In this document: positions 60,285 to 64,000 of the stretch, one piece after another
Position numbering within the stretch: position 1 is the stretch's first letter
How the letters are laid out: each line of letters opens with the position of its first letter
Source: Nocardia fusca NBRC 14340
GTDB lineage: Bacteria; Actinomycetota; Actinomycetes; Mycobacteriales; Mycobacteriaceae
NCBI RefSeq assembly: GCF_001618425.1
Contig: NZ_BDCU01000018.1
Location: 372,001 to 436,000 of the forward strand
Direction: 5' to 3'
DNA: 64,000 bases
Position numbers and translations under genes: made by a program
Notes under the pieces: model-generated
The model's input: only the letters and a program-made list of their open reading frames with translations
Databases searched by the model: none
Told to the model about the DNA's origin: nothing

Positions 60285-60851
60285 TCACGCCGGAGGCCGG
60301 ATCCCGTGAAGGATGAGGGTGGTGACACGATCGGCGACGTCGGGGGTGTGGGTTTGGGTGGCCTGGCAGGCGACGATGATTGCCTTGGTTTCTCGTACGG
60401 TCAGGTCGGCGCGGACGGTCCCGGCGTGTTTCGCGGCGGTGAGGAGTTCGCCGAGCAGACCCATGAACCGGGCTTCGGTATCGGGAACCACGATGTCGAT
60501 GTCTATCCCGTCGCCGGCGATAGCCTGGGACAATCCCTGATCCGCAGCGCCCCAACGCAACGCCATCGCGCGGATGAACTCCGGCAGTGCCTGCCCCGGA
60601 TCGCCCTCGTCGAGCAGGGCACGCCCCGCGGCGACGATCTGGGCCAGCCGATGATCGATCACGGCCGCGAACAGTGCGTTCTTCGTGGGGAAGTGCCGAT
60701 AGACGGTGCCCGCACCGACTCCGGCGCGGCGCGCGATCTCGTCGATGGGGATCGACAAACCCTCGGCGGCGAAGCTCTGGTAGGCGGTCTCGAGGACGGC
60801 TTCCCGGTTGCGGATCGCGTCCGCACGCAGCGGTTTGGGCTTGTCGGTCAC
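60285..60851 (-). CDS. TetR family repressor
   Basis: A 188-residue TetR/AcrR protein. The N-terminal domain AIRNREAVLETAYQSFAAEGLSIPIDEIARRAGVGAGTVYRHFPTKNALFAAV is a textbook TetR HTH. The C-terminal domain (FMGLLGELLTAAKHAGTVRADL, then a dimerisation helix) is of the common actinobacterial type controlling SDR genes. GTG at 60851 with GGGAGG 8 nt upstream. It is divergent from an SDR gene, and the gap contains a palindromic operator, so it should repress the SDR operon and itself until an unknown ligand binds. Confidence 0.9.
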   Translation of the reverse strand: MTDKPKPLRADAIRNREAVLETAYQSFAAEGLSIPIDEIARRAGVGAGTVYRHFPTKNALFAAVIDHRLAQIVAAGRALLDEGDPGQALPEFIRAMALRWGAADQGLSQAIAGDGIDIDIVVPDTEARFMGLLGELLTAAKHAGTVRADLTVRETKAIIVACQATQTHTPDVADRVTTLILHGIRPPA

Positions 60852-60909
60852 GTGGATCACCTCCCGCACGCCTGACAAACGGGGCGCACGTTCCGTATAG
60901 TCGAGATGC

Positions 60910-60931
60910 AAGCGGAGTGTTCGTTCCGCTT
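60910..60931. promoter_or_regulatory. Operator between the divergent TetR and SDR genes
   Basis: AAGCGGA (60910-60916), 8-nt spacer, TCCGCTT (60925-60931). Placed midway in the 108-bp divergent gap, the natural TetR binding site. Confidence 0.55.
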
Positions 60932-60959
60932 ATCCCATATTAGCGAGGAGGACCGCACG

Positions 60960-61862
60960 ATGAAGTGGACCACCACCGACATCCCCGACCAGTCCGGACG
61001 CACCGCCGTCGTCACCGGCGCGAATTCCGGACTGGGATTCGAAACGGCCACCGCGCTGGCCGCCAAAGGTGCACGGGTCGTGCTGGCCGTGCGCAACCTG
61101 GACAAAGGCAAGGCCGCCGCGGACCGGATCACCGCCGCAACGCCCGATGCCCACGTGGAGTTGCAGCACCTCGATCTGGGATCGCTGGACGACGTGCGGG
61201 CCGCGGCCGCCGAGATCAAGGCCGGCCATCCGCGTATCGATCTGCTGATCAACAACGCCGGGGTGATGTATCCGCCCAAACAGACCACCGCCGACGGTTT
61301 CGAGTTGCAGTTCGGCACCAACCACCTCGGGCACTTCGCGCTGACCGGCCTGCTGCTCGACACGCTGCTGCCCGTGCCCGGCTCGCGGGTGGTCACGGTC
61401 AGCAGCGTCGGGCACCGTATCCGTGCGGCAATCCACTTCGATGACCTGAACTTCGATCACGGCTACAGCCGTGTGGCCGCCTACGCTCAATCCAAGCTCG
61501 CCAACCTGCTGTTCACCTACGAACTCCAGCGCCGCCTGGCCGCCGCCGGCCAGGCCACGATCGCGGTCGCCGCACACCCCGGCGGATCGAACACCGAACT
61601 GGGCCGTCACCTGCCCACGGTGCTCGAGGTCTCCGCGATGAAGCTGTTCTCCCAATCCGCGGCGATGGGCGCGTTGCCGACCCTGCGCGCGGCGACCGAC
61701 CCCGGTGTGACGGGCGGGCAGTACTACGGCCCCGACGGTCTCGGGGGCCTGCGCGGCCACCCGAAGCCGGTTTCGTCGAGCAAGCAGTCCCACGACCCCG
61801 AGTTGGCGCGACGGTTGTGGCAGGTCTCCGAAGACCTGACCGGCGTCAGCTACCTCGACTGA
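60960..61862 (+). CDS. Retinol-dehydrogenase-like short-chain oxidoreductase
   Basis: A 300-residue [35 protein letters not shown] combines the glycine motif with a basic R-N that favours [30 protein letters not shown] (catalytic Tyr-Lys) and [10 protein letters not shown] follow. The [19 protein letters not shown] stretch is typical of retinol-dehydrogenase/WW-domain-oxidoreductase-like SDRs. ATG with GAGGAGG 8 nt upstream. It is controlled by the divergent TetR gene and followed, 37 nt later, by a second NAD(P)-binding protein. Confidence 0.9.
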   Translation: MKWTTTDIPDQSGRTAVVTGANSGLGFETATALAAKGARVVLAVRNLDKGKAAADRITAATPDAHVELQHLDLGSLDDVRAAAAEIKAGHPRIDLLINNAGVMYPPKQTTADGFELQFGTNHLGHFALTGLLLDTLLPVPGSRVVTVSSVGHRIRAAIHFDDLNFDHGYSRVAAYAQSKLANLLFTYELQRRLAAAGQATIAVAAHPGGSNTELGRHLPTVLEVSAMKLFSQSAAMGALPTLRAATDPGVTGGQYYGPDGLGGLRGHPKPVSSSKQSHDPELARRLWQVSEDLTGVSYLD

Positions 61863-61899
61863 CCGAATCGCCCGCACACACCACAGAAACAGGGACCCG

Positions 61900-62562
61900 A
61901 TGCGCATCATCGTCTTCGGCGCCACCGGCATGGTCGGCCAAGGCGTACTGCAAGCCTGCCTGCTCGACGACACGGTCACCGACGTGCTGGTGATCGGCCG
62001 CACCGCCACCTGCCGCACCCACCCGAAACTGCGCGAGCTCCGCCACGACGACTTCACCGACTTCACCCCGATCCAGGCCGAACTCCCCGGCTATGACGCC
62101 TGCCTGTTCTGCCTGGGTACCTCCGCGGTCGGCATGAGCGAAACCGACTACCGCACCATCACCTACGACTACACCCTCGCCGCGGCCCGCGCCCTGCTGG
62201 ATGCCAACCCCGACTTGGTGTTCTGCTACGTCTCCGGCGCCGGAACCGACAGCACCGGCACCTCGCGCATGATGTGGGCGCGAGTGAAGGGTGAGACCGA
62301 GAACGCACTGCTCGCCCTGTCCGAACGGGCCTGCATGTTCCGGCCCGCGTTCATCGTGCCCCTGCCCGGAACCCGGGCCAAGACCAAGACCTATGTCGCG
62401 TTGTATCGGGTGGTGACGCCGCTGTACCCGCTGTTGCGGCGGATCATCCCCGGCCATGTCACCACCAGCCTGCGCTTGGGCCAGGCCATGCTCGCCGTCA
62501 CCCGCGGCGAGGGCCGGGAACGAGTCCTGGACACCGCCGGCATCAACGCCGCCGGTTCCTGA
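61900..62562 (+). CDS. NAD(P)H-binding, atypical SDR (HTATIP2/NmrA-like)
   Basis: A 220-residue protein starting MRIIVFGATGMVGQGVLQACL (NAD(P)-binding GATGxxG), then VLVIGR, CLFCLGTSAVGMSETDYRTITYDYTLAAARAL and FCYVSGAGTDS with RMMWARVKGETENALLAL, the pattern of HTATIP2-like atypical SDRs. The canonical YxxxK is replaced by the MWARVKG lysine arrangement. A role as oxidoreductase or redox sensor is possible. Weak AGGG ribosome site. Probably one operon with the SDR gene. Confidence 0.85.
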   Translation: MRIIVFGATGMVGQGVLQACLLDDTVTDVLVIGRTATCRTHPKLRELRHDDFTDFTPIQAELPGYDACLFCLGTSAVGMSETDYRTITYDYTLAAARALLDANPDLVFCYVSGAGTDSTGTSRMMWARVKGETENALLALSERACMFRPAFIVPLPGTRAKTKTYVALYRVVTPLYPLLRRIIPGHVTTSLRLGQAMLAVTRGEGRERVLDTAGINAAGS

Positions 62563-62599
62563 TGTGCGCCGTTGTGACCGGACGCGTTCGACCGTTTGC

Positions 62600-63566
62600 G
62601 CCACTTGGCCGGCACGAACCCGGCCGGAGCGTCATCGAACACCTTGCGACGCCCGGTGGCGTTGCACCAGGCCACCGACCTGCTCGTCGGGAATCAACGG
62701 GTCGTTGATGATCGCCAGCAACTCGTCCAGCAGAACCTGACGGTCCTCTCCGGACTTACCGCGTTCGGCGAGTTCGTCGCGCATCCACCGTTCGGCAGTG
62801 CGGGGTCAGGCGCCCGCCCATCGTAGCCAGAAACCGGCGCCGCTCCGCGGGCAACACCGACAGGTCCACCGTGTCGGCACCCAGGTTGCGCAGAAACCCC
62901 AGCTTGTCGACCTCGGCCTTCACCGCCGACGCCGACGCCTCCACCGGCCCGGTCGACAGCCACCGCAACCGCGACACCCCGATCGACGGATCGACATCCA
63001 GCAACGCATCCAGCTCCGCGCAACGCCGCGGGGTGAACTCGTGAGCCAACCGGTCGTAGGTCTCGGCTTGGGCCCGGCCGGATCACCCGCGCCGAGATCA
63101 GATACTCACACGCCAGCCGGAACAACAACGTCGGCGAATCGTGCTCCATCGCCCGCGCAAGCAGAAACTCCTCCAGCTCCTTGAACTCCATCGTCCCGGC
63201 CGGGCGCCAGCCCAGATACTGTGCGGCCAGCCGCACATGCTCGGTACGAGTCTTCGCACGCCGACCGTAGGAACCGATCTCCACCGGATCCACCCGCAAC
63301 TGCTCGGCCGAACGAGCCACCGCCACCGGCGGCGCAGTCGTCAACCGATCCGCAACAAACCCCAACCAAGGCACCGTGCACAACGTGACAGCCAAACCCA
63401 ACCTGTCAGCCGGACCCCGGCCCCGACCCGGATCCACGAACCCCAGATCAGCCGGGGTCAACGTGAAATATCGGAACAACCCCTCACGGCTGATCTCCGG
63501 GAACCCCCGCAGACGCTCCAACTCCTCGTCCGCGAACACCCGCGTCGCCACGAACCCAGCCTCCAC
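62600..63566 (-). pseudogene. Tn3 family transposase, N-terminal remnant with several frameshifts
   Basis: From 63566 inward the frame gives LERLRGFPEISREGLFRYFTLTPADLGFVDPGRGRGPADRLGLAVTLCTVPWLGFV and YGRRAKTRTEHVRLAAQYLGW, the N-terminal domain (DUF4158) of Tn3 transposases. After about 63070 the frame changes to FTPRRCAELDALLDVDPSIGVSRLRWLSTGPVEAS, then breaks again near 62820; DELLAIINDPLIPDEQVGG is a further scrap. The C-terminal catalytic DDE domain (about 600 residues) is absent. Its own terminal repeat lies at 63656-63700. Confidence 0.85.
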
Positions 63567-63655
63567 CCGCGCCGAACAACCTCATCGACCACCCAGCCAA
63601 GCACCAACCCACCACATCCGCACCGCTAACACGAGAACCCGCCCCTACCAGCCAA

Positions 63656-63700
63656 CTACGCCATATCCGCCCGATTTTCGGCGAATGCTACGGCGACCCC
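63656..63700 (-). repeat. Tn3-family terminal inverted repeat
   Basis: Read on the minus strand it begins GGGGTCGCCGTAGC, contains GCCGAAAATC and ends CGGGCGGATATGGCGTAG, the GGGG...AAAA...TAG layout of Tn3-family ends. The transposase remnant starts 90 bp inside it. The same element recurs inverted at 11567-11611. Confidence 0.75.
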
Positions 63701-63771
63701 TGATCCCGAGCCCGACCACCAGCGCTCGACGGTCGTATTTCTTCCCTGTGTGCACGAGTTCTCCCTTGCAG

Positions 63772-64000
63772 CTACTCGGCGATCCATCCGAGTTCGGTCG
63801 CGTTCTGGTGCATGAAGTCCTCGACTGCGGGCAGCGTGAGGAATGAAGTGGCATACAGGACACCGAGGAGCCCGGTTGCCACGGCCCACTCGCGAGGGCG
63901 GGTTCTCGGCAGAGGGGCCTCGCCCTGTCCGACGTCGGCAGTGCGGTCCCGGGGCAGCCGCGTCTGCGGGAGTCGACGGTCGGCCGGCCGCAGCAGCCAC
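63772..64000 (-). CDS. C-terminus of a membrane protein, truncated by the window edge
   Basis: An open frame enters from the right edge and ends at a TAG at 63772-63774. Its last 76 codons include REWAVATGLLGVLYATSFLTL, a good membrane helix, followed by PAVEDFMHQNATELGWIAE. The preceding part is Arg/Pro-rich. The stop lies 72 bp outside the Tn3 terminal repeat, so the gene was not cut by the element. No family can be named from this fragment. Confidence 0.5.
   Translation of the reverse strand, partial: WLLRPADRRLPQTRLPRDRTADVGQGEAPLPRTRPREWAVATGLLGVLYATSFLTLPAVEDFMHQNATELGWIAE

Overview
This is a high-GC actinobacterial chromosome segment, most likely from Nocardia or a close relative in the mycolic-acid group. 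That rests on GTG/TTG starts, many apparently leaderless genes, a furA-katG pair, SCO6745-, CGNR- and maltokinase-cap-like proteins, and a giant NRPS gene. The genus is an inference.

Layout. 0-1.4 kb: end of a RibD/DHFR-fold reductase gene and two overlapping RNHCP zinc-binding genes. 1.4-2.67 kb: gene-free DNA with operator-like palindromes. 2.67-9.6 kb: two paralogous acyl-CoA oxidase genes with matching long leaders and a shared palindromic promoter element; a PucR-type regulator and an NTF2/SnoaL-like gene lie between them. 9.6-10.9 kb: a cytochrome P450 lacking the ExxR arginine. 11.4-11.85 kb: Tn3-family terminal repeats and the tail of a tyrosine recombinase. 11.9-30.1 kb: one 6061-residue NRPS (C-A-T-E / C-A-T / C-A-T / C-A-T / C-A-T-TE) that should release a pentapeptide.

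31-46 kb: a BrnT/BrnA-like toxin-antitoxin pair, furA-katG, a DUF1579 lipoprotein, SCO6745 and OsmC proteins, a CGNR/SRPBCC operon divergent from a VOC gene across a symmetric promoter, membrane proteins (HdeD-like, DUF6191-like, TerC), a maltokinase-cap-like protein, and a zinc-finger coiled-coil gene divergent from a tyrosine recombinase. 46-51.3 kb is eroded. It holds a glutamine-rich coiled-coil gene, a PPDK operon in which three successive genes each carry a single-base frameshift, an intact SDR, a broken SDR and an alpha/beta-hydrolase scrap.

51.3-64 kb: a 942-residue LuxR/NB-ARC regulator, VOC and DUF1801 genes, an exported TTHB210-like protein, a translationally coupled chorismate-lyase-like/PhzS-like operon, then a TetR-controlled SDR/NAD(P)-binding pair lying between a resolvase remnant and a Tn3 transposase remnant with its terminal repeat. 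The edge carries the C-terminus of a membrane protein.

The strongest candidates for something undescribed are the orphan NRPS (EntF-like starter domain, one apparently lost epimerase, no loading enzymes nearby), the chorismate-lyase/PhzS operon, and the duplicated acyl-CoA oxidase regulon with its conserved operator. No tRNA, rRNA or CRISPR array was seen.
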